Source of the DNA: Acidobacteriota bacterium
Lineage (GTDB): Bacteria > Acidobacteriota > Terriglobia > Terriglobales > Acidobacteriaceae
Length of the DNA: 64,000 bases
NCBI GenBank assembly: GCA_003225055.1
Contig: QIAU01000149.1
Coordinates: forward strand, 1 to 64,000
Reading direction: 5' to 3'
This document shows, one piece after another, positions 36,358 to 46,367 of this stretch. Position 1 is the stretch's first letter; each line of letters starts with the position of its first letter. The notes under the pieces are model-generated. The model saw only the letters and a program-made list of their open reading frames with translations. It did no database searches and was not told the DNA's origin. The position numbers were made by a program, and so were the translations under genes.

Positions 36358-38801
36358 ATGAGCGACAGGTTGGAAGGATCTGCTCCGGGTTGGCCCGGAA
36401 TCCCGCCGCGTTGGACTTCGAGCGCCAAGAGCGGAGTGGGTACCTCTTTGGCGCCGCAGAGCCGTGTCTGGTTCACACTGAGCCACGGCATTTTGAATGA
36501 GATTTACTTCCCGCGAGTGGACCAAGCCTGCACACGTGATCAGGAATTCCTTATTACCGATGGGAAGCAGTTCTTTTCTGAAGAGAAGAGGGATTGCAGC
36601 TTCCAAATCCGTCCTTGGGAGCCTGGAATTCCGCTGTACTGCCTGACGAATACATCTGTCGAGGGGCGCTACCAAATCCAGAAAGAAGTGCTCACTGACC
36701 CTTATCGCAATGTTGTTTTGCAAAAAGTTCGGTTCCTGCCTTTGCAAGGTCAGCTCGAGGACTATCACCTCTATTCTCTTCTTGCTCCGCATTTGGCCAA
36801 CTATGGCTATGGCAACACCGCGTGGAGCGGGGAATATAAAGGTTCCCCCATGCTGTTCGCCGAACGAGCCGGCACCTGCCTGGCGGCGGCGTGCTCGGTT
36901 CCCTGGCGGAAGATGTCGGTTGGATTTGTTGGTGTTTCCGACGGATGGCAGGACCTCTCGCAACACTATGAAATGCAGTGGGAATACGCTCGGGCGGAGA
37001 ACGGAAATGTTGCCTTGACCGGTGAGATTGATCTGGCAGCTTGTGGCGGGGAGTTCGTGCTGGCGATTGGGTTTGGCTCAGACCCCTACGAGGCTGGGCA
37101 GTTGACTGTCTCCGCCCTTCTGGAAAAATACGAACTGGTGCGCGAACACTATGTCGCCTCTTGGAAGAACTGGCATGGCACGCTCTTCCCCCTCGATGCT
37201 GAAAAACGGGAACACGATTTGTACAGGGCCAGCGCGACGGTTTTGCGTGCGCACGAATCAAAGGATTTTTTAGGTGCCGCCATCGCCAGCCTTTCCGTCC
37301 CCTGGGGTTTTAATAAGGGGGATGACGATCTGGGTGGGTACCACTTGGTGTGGCCACGCGACTTGGTCGAGGTCGCCGGCGGATTTGTCGCCGCAGGGGC
37401 AATCATTGATGCACTGCGCGTGCTCCGGTATCTGGAGGCGACACAGGAAGCAGAAGGTAACTGGGCACAGAACCTTTGGCTGAATGGCCAGCCCTATTGG
37501 CATGGCGTCCAAATGGATGAGACTGCTCTTCCTATCCTGCTGCTCGACCTGCTGCGGCGTAAAGCCCCCGGGAAAATGGAAGCAATGGACCGCTGGTGGC
37601 CCATGGTCGGCAAGGCCGCCGGCTATCTCGTACGTAACGGTCCGGTAACCCAGCAGGATCGATGGGAGGAGGACGCGGGATATTCCCCCTTTACGCTGGC
37701 CACAGAGATTGCCGCATTGCTCGCCGCCGCAGACGTCGCTGAGCTGGCAGGCAAGGCCGATACAGCCCAGTTTCTCCGGGAAACCGCGGATAGCTGGAAC
37801 GACAACATCGAGCGCTGGTGCTATGCCGAGGACAGCGATTTGGCCCGCAAACTCGGCGTGGGCGGCTATTACGTGCGGATCGCACCACCGGAGACAGGAT
37901 CTGCCGCCGAGCCGGTGCAGGGGTCAGTTCTCATCAAGAATCGAATCGCCTCGCAGAGTATCGAGTCAGCTGTGGACCTTGTCAGCCCGGATTCGCTCGC
38001 CCTGGTGCGCTTTGGCTTACGCGCGCCTGACAGGGCCCTTGCTGGTATCGCTACAACGGCGATGGTTATGGCGAGCATGAGGACGGGTCGCCCTTCGATG
38101 GGACAGGCATCGGCCGGCCTTGGCCATTGCTTACCGGCGAGCGGGCACACTACGAGCTAGCGGCCGGCAACCGGGAATCAGCCGAGTCCTTGCTTGCCGC
38201 CCTAGAACATTTCACAAACGGCAGCCGCTTGATCCCGGAGCAGGTCTGGGACTCAACCGATCTCCCTGACCGAGAACTGTTTCGAGGGGAGGTCTCCGGA
38301 TCCGCTTGTCCGCTGGTCTGGGCCCACGCCGAATACATCAAACTACGCCGCTCGCTCCTGGAAGGTGAAATCTTTGACCGGCCACCTCAGCCAGTCGAAC
38401 GGTATCGGGTCCTGAAGCAGATCGCGACCCACGTTGACTGGCGTTTCAACAATAAAATCTCTTCCATGTCTGAAGGTAAGATCCTGAGGCTAACCCTGCT
38501 CACGCCCGCCTTGGTGCACTGGAGTTTTGATGCCTGGCGGACTTCTCGTGATACGAGTACCCGAGATACTGGACTTGGTGCGTACATTGTGGACCTCCCG
38601 ACCAAGGAGCTACCCGCCGGCGCCCGCGTTTGCTTTACCTTTCACTGGCGCGAAGAGAACAAGTGGGAAGGCACGGATTTCCAGGTTATGGTAGAGCCGG
38701 CAGGATTGCGAGCACAGGAAGTCCTCGCGGTTGACCTTATGTCGGCTCAGTTGGGGTCAGCTAATGACCAGCCGCTCGAAACTCCAAACTCGAACCGTTA
38801 A
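36358..38801 (+). pseudogene. GH15 glucoamylase-like enzyme, frameshift with internal deletion
   Basis: Two overlapping frames form one GH15 protein of about 800 residues. The first runs from ATG 36358 (SAPGWPGIPPRWTSSAKSGV, WFTLSHGILNEIYFPRVDQA, YHLVWPRDLVEVAGGFVAAG, DRWEEDAGYSPFTLATEIAA with the general-acid Glu) to about 38031 (RFGLRAPD). The second starts at 38034 (GPCWYRYNGDGYGEHEDGSP, FDGTGIGRPWPLLTGERAHY with the general-base Glu) and ends at 38801. Family members have about 20 more residues at the junction, so a deletion of roughly 60 nt plus a shift split it. The intact enzyme would release glucose from alpha-glucans for glk. Neither half has both catalytic acids. Confidence 0.85.
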
Positions 38802-38822
38802 TAAACACTGAGAGGTATCTTT

Positions 38823-41225
38823 ATGAGTGCCGTTGCATCCGCAGATCCCGTCAAGCTCTCTGTCACCAAGCAGCCACTTTCACCGGAAGAATTGCGCAAA
38901 ATGAACGCCTATTGGCGCGCCGCCAATTATCTTTCTGTTGGGCAAATCTATCTGTTAGCCAACCCGCTGCTGCGTGAACCTCTGAAACTCGAGCACGTGA
39001 AGCCTCGGTTGCTTGGCCACTGGGGTACAACGCCCGGGCTGAACTTTATCTACGTGCACTTCAACCGTCTGATCCGGAAGTACGATCTCAACGTGATTTA
39101 CATTTGCGGTCCGGGGCACGGCGGCCCCGGCATGGTGGCGAACACCTATCTTGAAGGCACCTACACGGAGCTTTATTCCAGCATTCAACAGAGCGAGGAA
39201 GGCCTGAGAAGGCTGTTCAAGCAATTCTCCTTTCCTGGAGGCATTCCTAGCCACGACGCACCTGAGACACCCGGCTCGATCCATGAAGGGGGAGAACTGG
39301 GTTACGCCTTGGTGCATGCCTACGGAGCGGTCTTTGACAATCCCGATCTCATAGCTTGCTGCGTGGTGGGCGACGGGGAGGCCGAAACGGGACCGCTGGC
39401 CGCCAGTTGGCATTCCAATAAATTTCTCAATCCGGTACGTGACGGAGCGGTGCTGCCCATTCTGCACCTGAATGGCTACAAGATCGCAAACCCGACTATC
39501 CTTGGCCGCCTCGGCGACGAAGAGCTAACGCAGCTGTTCACCGGCTACGGATACAAGCCTTACTTTGTGGAAGGGGACGACCCGCAACCGATGCATCAGC
39601 TCATGGCGGCCACGCTCGACGCGGCAATCGAAGAAATTCACGCCATCCAGCATGAAGCCCGCAGTAAAGGATCGTCCGCGGTTCCAGTCTGGCCCATGAT
39701 CGTCCTGCGTACTCCGAAAGGTTGGACCGGACCGAAAGTTGTGGACGGCAAGCCCGTCGAGGGCACCTGGCGCGCGCATCAGGTGCCGGTAGCCGATCTG
39801 GATAGCAAGCCGGGGCACTTGGCGATTCTGGAAGATTGGCTGAAGAGTTATCGCCCGCGGGAGTTGTTCGATGATGAGGGCAAGCTAATTGACGAACTTT
39901 CCGAACTCGCTCCCAAGGGTGAGCGCCGCATGGGTGCGAACCCGCATGCCAACGGCGGGCTGCTCCTGAAAGACCTGCTGATGCCGCAATTCCGCGCATA
40001 CGCGGTTTCGGTTCCCCAGCCTGGCAAGCAGACGGCAGAATCCACCAAAGTTCTGGGTGCTTTCCTGCGCGATGTGATGAAGCAGAATCTGGAGCACGCC
40101 AACTTCCGGGTATTCGGCCCGGATGAAACCGCCTCTAACCGCCTCGATGCCGTGTATCAGGCCACAGACAAGGTGTGGATGGAGCCGATTCTCGCGGTGG
40201 ACGAGCACCTGTCACCAGACGGGCGTGTCATGGAGGTCTTGAGCGAGCACATGTGTCAGGGCTGGCTGGAGGGTTATTTGCTCACCGGCCGTCATGGGTT
40301 CTTCTCCTGTTACGAAGGCTTTGTCCACATCGTGGATTCGATGTTCAATCAGCATGCCAAGTGGCTCAAGACCACGCGTGGGATTCCATGGCGGCGTCCG
40401 CTCGCTTCGCTGAATTACCTTCTGACTTCGCATGTCTGGCGCCAGGATCACAACGGCTTCACCCACCAGGACCCCGGCTTCATCGATTTCGTGATGAACA
40501 AGAAGGCGGATATTATTCGCGTGTATTTGCCGCCTGATGCCAACACCTTGCTTTCCGTGGCGGATCACTGTTTGCGCAGCCGCCACTATGTGAACGTGAT
40601 TGTGGCCGGTAAGCAACCGGAGCTGCAATGGCTCGATATGGACGCCGCCATCGCCCACTGTACCACCGGCATAGGCATCTGGTCATGGGCCAGTAACGAT
40701 CAGTGGACCGAACCAGATGTGGTGATGGCGTGCGCAGGTGATATCCCGACCCTTGAAACCTTGGCCGCAGTAGATCTGCTGCGGCAGCACTTCCCCGATC
40801 TGAAAATTCGAGTCGTTAACGTCGTGGACCTGATGACCCTGCAGCCGCAGAGTGAACATCCGCATGGCCTTTCGGATCGCGAATTTGATTCCATCTTCAC
40901 TACCGATAAACCGGTGATTTTCGCCTATCACGGCTATCCGTGGCTCATTCATCGGCTGTGCTACCGCCGCCATGGTCACGACCATTTCCACGTGCGCGGC
41001 TATAAAGAAGAGGGTACGACCACCACGCCTTTTGACATGACCGTCATCAATGACCTGGATCGCTTTCACCTCGCCGGTGATGTCGTGGACCGGGTGCCGA
41101 AATTGCAGGGCACCAGCGCCCACTTCCGGCAGCTTCTCAGAAACAAGCTAGTGGAGCACAAGCAATACACGCGCGAACACGGCGACGATATGCCGGACGT
41201 CAAGAACTGGACATGGCCGTACTGA
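38823..41225 (+). CDS. xfp: Phosphoketolase (xylulose-5-P / fructose-6-P)
   Basis: An 800-residue thiamin-diphosphate enzyme, full family length. It cleaves xylulose-5-phosphate or fructose-6-phosphate with phosphate to acetyl phosphate plus a shorter sugar phosphate. Signature blocks are [80 protein letters not shown] (TPP-Mg site) and [16 protein letters not shown]. The C-terminal half has [17 protein letters not shown]. The start follows GAGAGG. Acetate kinase begins 3 nt after its stop. It is the intact core of an otherwise decaying operon, which implies it is still under selection with precursor from elsewhere. Confidence 0.95.
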   Translation: MSAVASADPVKLSVTKQPLSPEELRKMNAYWRAANYLSVGQIYLLANPLLREPLKLEHVKPRLLGHWGTTPGLNFIYVHFNRLIRKYDLNVIYICGPGHGGPGMVANTYLEGTYTELYSSIQQSEEGLRRLFKQFSFPGGIPSHDAPETPGSIHEGGELGYALVHAYGAVFDNPDLIACCVVGDGEAETGPLAASWHSNKFLNPVRDGAVLPILHLNGYKIANPTILGRLGDEELTQLFTGYGYKPYFVEGDDPQPMHQLMAATLDAAIEEIHAIQHEARSKGSSAVPVWPMIVLRTPKGWTGPKVVDGKPVEGTWRAHQVPVADLDSKPGHLAILEDWLKSYRPRELFDDEGKLIDELSELAPKGERRMGANPHANGGLLLKDLLMPQFRAYAVSVPQPGKQTAESTKVLGAFLRDVMKQNLEHANFRVFGPDETASNRLDAVYQATDKVWMEPILAVDEHLSPDGRVMEVLSEHMCQGWLEGYLLTGRHGFFSCYEGFVHIVDSMFNQHAKWLKTTRGIPWRRPLASLNYLLTSHVWRQDHNGFTHQDPGFIDFVMNKKADIIRVYLPPDANTLLSVADHCLRSRHYVNVIVAGKQPELQWLDMDAAIAHCTTGIGIWSWASNDQWTEPDVVMACAGDIPTLETLAAVDLLRQHFPDLKIRVVNVVDLMTLQPQSEHPHGLSDREFDSIFTTDKPVIFAYHGYPWLIHRLCYRRHGHDHFHVRGYKEEGTTTTPFDMTVINDLDRFHLAGDVVDRVPKLQGTSAHFRQLLRNKLVEHKQYTREHGDDMPDVKNWTWPY

Positions 41226-41228
41226 CCC

Positions 41229-42467
41229 ATGAAGGTCCTCGTGCTCAATTCCGGCTCCAGTAGTCAGAAAAGCTCGCTATACGAGATTGGCGAGACGGTT
41301 GCTGACGATCCGCCCGCGTTTCTCTGGGAAGGCAAGATCGAGTGGCACGGCGATATCGCAGAGGCCGAGGTAAAGAATTCGCGCGGGACTGTGCAACGCA
41401 GTAGTGTCCAAGTTTTGTCACGCGCCGAAGCGGTTGAGCATTTACTCAGCACCTTGTGGCAGGATAAGACACGCGCTGTTGCTTCGGCAGCTGAAATTGA
41501 TGTCGTCGGACACCGCGTAGTGCACGGCGGGCCGAACTACGACGCACCTGTCCTGGTTACTCCCGAGGTGAAAGCGGAAATTGCCAAGGCTGCCCATTTC
41601 GCTCCCCTCCACAATCGCGCTGAACTTGACGGCATGGAGCTCGTTGAAAAGCTGTTAGGCCCCGTTCCCCAGGTGGCGGTGTTCGACACCGCATTTCATC
41701 GCAAAATGCCGCAGGCGGCAACCGTTTATCCGGGTCCGTATCGATGGTTCGAAAGCGGCATTCATCGCTACGGGTTCCACGGTGTCAGTCATCAATATTG
41801 CGCGGCGCGTGCCGCGCAGCTTCTGCGCCGAGATCTCGACTCGCTCAAAGTAGTTACTTGCCATCTCGGGAACGGCTGCTCGCTGGCCGCAATTCACGAG
41901 AGCCACAGCATTGATACCACCATGGGGTTCACTCCCCTCGAAGGCTTGATGATGGGTACCCGCTCCGGTTCAATTGACCCGGGAATTCTCACCTACTTGA
42001 TACGCCAGGGTCATCTCCGGCCCCAGGAGATGGACGATGTTCTGAACCAAGAATCAGGCCTGCTGGGGATTTCGGGTATTTCCGGAGATATGCGCGAGAT
42101 TCTGGCGTCCATGAAGCAAGGCCATGCACGAGCAAAGCTGGCATTTGACATTTACGTGCACCGTCTGCGGGCCGCGATCGGTGCCATGGTAGCTGGGCTA
42201 GGAGGCATGGATGCGCTGGTATTCACCGCCGGGGTGGGAGAAAACTCGGCCGAGGTGCGCGACGCGGTTTGTCAAAAGCTGGATTTTCTTGGCCTCAAAC
42301 TCAATGCGACAGCCAATGTGCAGCGCGCTCCTGATGCAGACATTGCAGCGTCGGATTCCGCGGTTCGGGTTCTGACCATCCGCGCGCAGGAAGAATGGGC
42401 GATTGCCAGAGAATGTTGGCACCTCATGCGCAGGTCTCTTAGATGGACTCCGAGGATTCCAGCCTAA
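41229..42467 (+). CDS. ackA: Acetate kinase
   Basis: A 412-residue acetate kinase that converts acetyl phosphate and ADP to acetate and ATP. It shows the ASKHA-fold motifs: VLNSGSSSQKSSLYE at the N-terminus, GHRVVHGGPNYD, FDTAFHRKMPQAATVYPGPY, YGFHGVSHQYCAARAA, VTCHLGNGCSLAAI, GLMMGTRSGSIDPGILTYL and FTAGVGENSAEVRDAV. The ATG is 3 nt after the xfp stop, so the two are translated together and the acetyl phosphate made by Xfp is used at once for ATP. Length is normal. Confidence 0.94.
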   Translation: MKVLVLNSGSSSQKSSLYEIGETVADDPPAFLWEGKIEWHGDIAEAEVKNSRGTVQRSSVQVLSRAEAVEHLLSTLWQDKTRAVASAAEIDVVGHRVVHGGPNYDAPVLVTPEVKAEIAKAAHFAPLHNRAELDGMELVEKLLGPVPQVAVFDTAFHRKMPQAATVYPGPYRWFESGIHRYGFHGVSHQYCAARAAQLLRRDLDSLKVVTCHLGNGCSLAAIHESHSIDTTMGFTPLEGLMMGTRSGSIDPGILTYLIRQGHLRPQEMDDVLNQESGLLGISGISGDMREILASMKQGHARAKLAFDIYVHRLRAAIGAMVAGLGGMDALVFTAGVGENSAEVRDAVCQKLDFLGLKLNATANVQRAPDADIAASDSAVRVLTIRAQEEWAIARECWHLMRRSLRWTPRIPA

Positions 42468-42783
42468 CGGGCCGGAAGGGATCGATAAAGAATCAATCGT
42501 TCGAAAGCCGGCAGTGAGCCGGACAGCATTTTCTCTCAAAAAGTCGCGCTGCCATCAAAAATACCTTGGAGGAGAAGCGACGGATAAACTGGCGGTCACC
42601 TATGGATGTTAGCGCCGGATTGGAAGTGAGGGTAATGTTAGAAATCGAGAAATCATCCTATGCATCGCTTAGATCCAATGTATTTCTTCTGGGGAGACCT
42701 CTCCGCTCGGATTGGTCGGCGAGTACCCCACCCTGCACGAGGCCGCGTCAGCAAATGGTCTGTCACGAAAAAGGAGAAGCCTA
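42468..42783 (+). other. No gene seen; leader of dps
   Basis: Spacer between ackA and dps. No domain or terminator hairpin with a T run is visible. A Shine-Dalgarno stretch AGGAGAAG lies at 42772-42779. Confidence 0.35.
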
Positions 42784-43410
42784 ATGGTAAGAAAGCAGAT
42801 TGTTTCCAACACCACCGAGAACATCAGCGCCCAACCCCGTCTTCATCAACGTGCCCGCGAAATCCAGTCCTATGGAACGGTCAGCCACATGCTACCGCTC
42901 GAACTCGAAGAACCCGTGCGACTGGAGATGACGGAACAGTTGAACCAACTGCTTGCGGACACAATGACGCTTCGCGATCTATACAAAAAGTCTCATTGGC
43001 AGGTTGCTGGCCCGACCTTTTATCAGTTGCATCTGCTCTATGACAAGCATCATGACGAGCAGGTTGAGCTGGTTGACTCGATTGCCGAACGGATTCAACT
43101 GCTTGGCGGAGTCAGCCTGGCCATGGCCGCCGATGTGGCTGAGACTACCGAAATCGAGCGGCCCCCTCGTGGCCGGGAAGAGGTCCCGGTTCAGTTATCG
43201 CGATTGCTCGACGCTCACCAAATCATCATTCGCCAAGTCCGAACTCTGGCACGCCGTGCTTCCGAACTTGGCGATGATGGCACGAATGACCTGATTGTGA
43301 GTGAGGTGCTCCGCACCAATGAGCTTCAGGCCTGGTTCCTGAGCGAACACCTGGTCAACGTTCCTTTGGTCGAAGCGAAAGAGCCGTCGATAACTACTGG
43401 CGCAGCGTAA
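42784..43410 (+). CDS. dps: Dps-family DNA protection / ferritin-like protein
   Basis: A 208-residue Dps, longer than the 160-180 usual because of a 50-residue N-terminal tail (MVRKQIVSNTTENISAQPRL...). The ATG follows AGGAGAAG. The ferroxidase motif is intact: KKSHWQVAGPTFYQLHLLYD, then KHHDEQVELVDSIAERIQLL with the conserved H, D, H and E residues. It forms a 12-mer that oxidises and stores iron and shields DNA under starvation or peroxide. The long tail may bind DNA, though it has few lysines. An iron-export-like ABC system lies just downstream. Confidence 0.9.
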   Translation: MVRKQIVSNTTENISAQPRLHQRAREIQSYGTVSHMLPLELEEPVRLEMTEQLNQLLADTMTLRDLYKKSHWQVAGPTFYQLHLLYDKHHDEQVELVDSIAERIQLLGGVSLAMAADVAETTEIERPPRGREEVPVQLSRLLDAHQIIIRQVRTLARRASELGDDGTNDLIVSEVLRTNELQAWFLSEHLVNVPLVEAKEPSITTGAA

Positions 43411-44057
43411 AAAATGCGCCGCTGAAGTCAGGCGCTACATTATAGTGCCCGGAGGTTAGCGATCGCGGCAGAGCGTTGGCCCAGTCTGCCGCTGGGCTCG
43501 TGGAATGACACCTACCCCCCTGCTCCACATGTGGACCCAGAGGGTGGGACAGAGTTCGCCTGCCCTGAACCCACTGGCGGGGCCTTGTAGGTGACGGCCC
43601 GGGCATGACCACATCACGAATCGGTATGGCGTTCTTTGCTCGATTCGTGCCCGGGCCCTTAGCAGCCGGAGCACCTTTGAAATTGGGATCGCGATGGGAG
43701 GTGCGCACTGGGGAGTCGATGGCTTGAAGTAAGCAGACTCAAAGCTTGGCCATCGAAGGCGGACGGGAATGGTTTCCTTGCCAAACAGCGGGCTACTTCA
43801 ACGAGGGAGATCTCGACCAGCGCAGCGGCATGGACTGTTACGAGAGGGACGCAGGACTGACGCCGATGGAAGCCCGCGTACAATGCTCGGCAGTGAACCT
43901 CGGGTAGGTTCCAGCGCCTTTCGCGCCGCAGACATCAAATAGATCCTCTCGTTTCTCGGCGTCCGAGAAAGCGAAGCAGTTCTTGGTCTGAGAAGGGAAA
44001 CGTTCTCGGGGATCGATAGTGATCTACAGGGCGGGGGACGATGATAATGTGTTCGGA
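43411..44057 (+). other. No gene seen; contains a large hairpin
   Basis: About 650 bp between dps and the ABC transporter genes. Open frames on both strands lack recognisable domains. The main structure is the two-part hairpin at 43596-43657, described separately; CCACATGTGG near 43524-43533 is a 10-bp palindrome. Confidence 0.35.
43596..43657 (+). other. Two-part hairpin with asymmetric bulge
   Basis: An inner perfect stem pairs CACGAATCG (43615-43623) with CGATTCGTG (43641-43649) around a 17-nt loop. An outer stem pairs GGCCCGGG (43596-43603) with CCCGGGCC (43650-43657), leaving an 11-nt one-sided bulge. No T run follows on either strand close by. It could be a weak terminator, an RNA control element or a transposon end. 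Confidence 0.4.
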
Positions 44058-44768
44058 ATGACTCCTCCGGAGAGCTCTCGACGCAGCTCATTAAACCCAA
44101 TCATCTTGGAGGCGGAACGCCTCAGCCGGGCGGTCAGTGGCATCGCGATTGTTCACGAGATTTCGGTACAGGTTCACGCGGGCGAGGTACTCGCCATCGT
44201 TGGGCCCAGCGGGTCTGGCAAAAGCTCGTTTCTTCGATTGCTGAATCGTCTGGACGAACCCACAAGTGGAACAGTCGTTCTTGAGGGAATCGATTATCGC
44301 CAGATCCCGCCTCGCGAGTTACGCCGCAAAATAGGAATGGTCACGCAACGGCCGTTCCTTTTTCCAGGGACGGTTGCGGCAAATTTGCGCTTCGGCCCTC
44401 TCGAGCGCAGTGAAACCTTATCCGACAACGCCATTGAACTGCTTCTGAGACAAGTTGGACTGCCCGGGTATACACCGCGTGGCGTGGCCAACCTTTCGGG
44501 CGGAGAAGCGCAACGCGTTTGCCTGGCTCGCGCTTTGGCCAACTCGCCTGTGGTCTTGCTGATGGATGAGCCGACGTCCGCCCTCGACGATGAATCGAAA
44601 CTCGGAGTGGAGTCGCTGATTCAAGGAATCATCAAAGGCAGCCGCTTGACATGCATTATCGTGACCCATGACATGGCCCAGGCGGCGCGAATGGCGAACC
44701 GGGTCATGATTCTCGAAGCTGGCCATGCCGTCAGGATTGGCTCGGTTGAAGAGGTGCTGCATGCTTAA
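44058..44768 (+). CDS. fetA: ABC transporter ATPase, FetA-like
   Basis: A 236-residue ATP-binding subunit. Motifs in order: Walker A VGPSGSGKSSFLRLLNRLD, Q-loop VTQRPFLFPGTV, signature LSGGEAQRVCLARAL, Walker B VVLLMDEPTSALDD and switch IVTHDMAQAARMA. I chose ATG 44058 (MTPPESSRRS); the frame is open to 44019. It pairs with a FetB-like permease that starts 8 nt before its stop. FetAB (YbbL/YbbM) exports iron and raises peroxide resistance in enterobacteria. The nearby dps supports an iron role; the exact substrate here is inferred. Confidence 0.82.
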   Translation: MTPPESSRRSSLNPIILEAERLSRAVSGIAIVHEISVQVHAGEVLAIVGPSGSGKSSFLRLLNRLDEPTSGTVVLEGIDYRQIPPRELRRKIGMVTQRPFLFPGTVAANLRFGPLERSETLSDNAIELLLRQVGLPGYTPRGVANLSGGEAQRVCLARALANSPVVLLMDEPTSALDDESKLGVESLIQGIIKGSRLTCIIVTHDMAQAARMANRVMILEAGHAVRIGSVEEVLHA

Positions 44769-45549
44769 GCATGTTTTCAGTGGGCAATTACAGTTGGGCC
44801 TGGCCCAGGCGGCGGCCGCCGCAATGGCCGCTCTTGTGGTGGTGCTGCTGGCGCGCAAGCGGCAAATCCATCTGGAGCGCGAAACCCTGGTGGCGCTGCT
44901 GCGCGGGATGGTGCAGATCGTCGCCCTAGGTTCGGTTTTGGTGTTGTTGCTTCGCGGTCCGCGGTGGACGAGCTTTTTCTTGCTTGCGGCCATGGTTTTC
45001 GCCGCCGGGGCTACGTCCAGGCGGCGCGCCAAAGGGATTCCCGGTGCGTTCCAAGTATCGACCTGTTCGATCGCATGCGGTGCCGGGTCGGTGATTGTGT
45101 TAATGACGTGGTTAGGCGTGCTTGATACCGATGTTACGTCGCTCATTCCTGTGGGCAGCATGCTGATCGCAAATGCGATGAATACCAACGGATTGGCACT
45201 GAACCGCTTTCGTGCGGACGTGTTGGCGCATGTGGGAGAGATCGAAACTGCTTTGGCCCTCGGAGCCGGGCCCAATCAGAGTGTCGCCTCTTATGTACAA
45301 GCTTCTTTCGAAGCCAGCCTTATTCCAGCGATCGATTCGCTTCGCTCCTTGGGCATTGTGTGGATTCCCGGGCTGATGGCCGGCATGCTGTTGTCGGGCG
45401 CGAGACCGGTTTACGCAGCCATTTACCAGTTTGTGGTGCTGGCCATGATTTTTGCCGCCTCAGGACTGACTGCGCTCGTCAGCACTCTGCTGATCCGAAG
45501 CCGCGCCTTCACGGCAGCCGAGCAGCTGCTCCTGAGACCCAGCCTGTAG
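44761..45549 (+). CDS. fetB: ABC transporter permease, FetB-like (UPF0014)
   Basis: A 262-residue permease of the UPF0014/FetB family with about seven helices (AAAAAMAALVVVLLARKR, WTSFFLLAAMVFAAGATSRR, SVIVLMTWLGVLD, ATG-rich C-terminal helices AIYQFVVLAMIFAASG). Family blocks are LIPVGSMLIANAMNTNGLAL, RFRADVLAHVGEIETALALG (the cytoplasmic coupling region), ASFEASLIPAIDSLRSLG and IPGLMAGMLLSGARPVYAAI. It overlaps the ATPase gene by 8 nt. Together they probably export iron or another metal. Length is typical. Confidence 0.88.
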   Translation: MLKHVFSGQLQLGLAQAAAAAMAALVVVLLARKRQIHLERETLVALLRGMVQIVALGSVLVLLLRGPRWTSFFLLAAMVFAAGATSRRRAKGIPGAFQVSTCSIACGAGSVIVLMTWLGVLDTDVTSLIPVGSMLIANAMNTNGLALNRFRADVLAHVGEIETALALGAGPNQSVASYVQASFEASLIPAIDSLRSLGIVWIPGLMAGMLLSGARPVYAAIYQFVVLAMIFAASGLTALVSTLLIRSRAFTAAEQLLLRPSL

Positions 45550-45599
45550 TTGACCGCAGATGGAAGAGTTCGGAGTCTCAAGTCGACAGGAGAAGAAAA

Positions 45600-46367
45600 A
45601 TGAATAACATCACTCACGCGGACCCGAGAATTGGCGGCCGAAATTTTGGCGACTTTTTCGTACAGCGGGATGCCATGGTTCTCCTGCTAACCTGGGCTGC
45701 CGGCGGGGTTGATGCGATCAGCTATTTGGGCCTGGGTCATGTTTTCACAGCCAACATGACAGGGAATGCCGTGCTCTTGGGCTTGGCTGTCGGCCAAGGG
45801 CAAGGGTTGGCGGCTTTACGGTCGATCATCGCCTTAGCAGGGTTTGTGCTCGGCGTGTCGATGGGAGCAATGCTGATGGGCCAACGGCCGTCCCCAGGAG
45901 AGTGGTCCAGAGCCGCCAGCAGAGCCGTCGCACTGGAATGGATCATACTTGCGTTATTTACCCTTACGTGGCACCTAGCCGGCAGGGCGCGAGCCGGAGA
46001 ACCGCTATATCCCTTGATTGCGTTATCGGCTGTAGCCATGGGTATTCAGAGCGCTGCGATACGGCATCTTAGGGTGCCAGGAATTGCCACGACTTACATC
46101 ACCGGAACGCTGACGAGCATGGTCTCCGGATTTGTTGGATGGCTGCAGGCAAAAATCGTTCCGTCTTCAACCGACAATTTCACACAACCAAGGACCCCGT
46201 CTGCAGAACAGAAGCATGGACCACGGCTTCAGGCTGCCGTGCTCGGTATCTATATCCTTGCTGCAGTCGCCAGCGGTTTTCTACAAGCGAGAGGGTCAAG
46301 GCTGGTGGCGTTATCACCTCCTGTTGCGCTGACACTGGTATTAGCAAACACGTTTTTTCGTCGGTAG
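45600..46367 (+). CDS. DUF1275 (YoaK-like) membrane protein
   Basis: A 255-residue integral membrane protein of the DUF1275 family. The ATG at 45600 follows CAGGAGAAG; a longer frame upstream is only shadow of fetB. Family features: MVLLLTWAAGGVDAISYLGL, GHVFTANMTGNAVLLGLAVG, the TTYITGTLTSMVSGFV repeat of the NMTGN-type motif, and six to seven helices ending ALTLVLANTFFRR. The family has no settled function. It is 50 nt after fetB in the same direction, so it may be the third gene of that operon. Confidence 0.88.
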   Translation: MNNITHADPRIGGRNFGDFFVQRDAMVLLLTWAAGGVDAISYLGLGHVFTANMTGNAVLLGLAVGQGQGLAALRSIIALAGFVLGVSMGAMLMGQRPSPGEWSRAASRAVALEWIILALFTLTWHLAGRARAGEPLYPLIALSAVAMGIQSAAIRHLRVPGIATTYITGTLTSMVSGFVGWLQAKIVPSSTDNFTQPRTPSAEQKHGPRLQAAVLGIYILAAVASGFLQARGSRLVALSPPVALTLVLANTFFRR

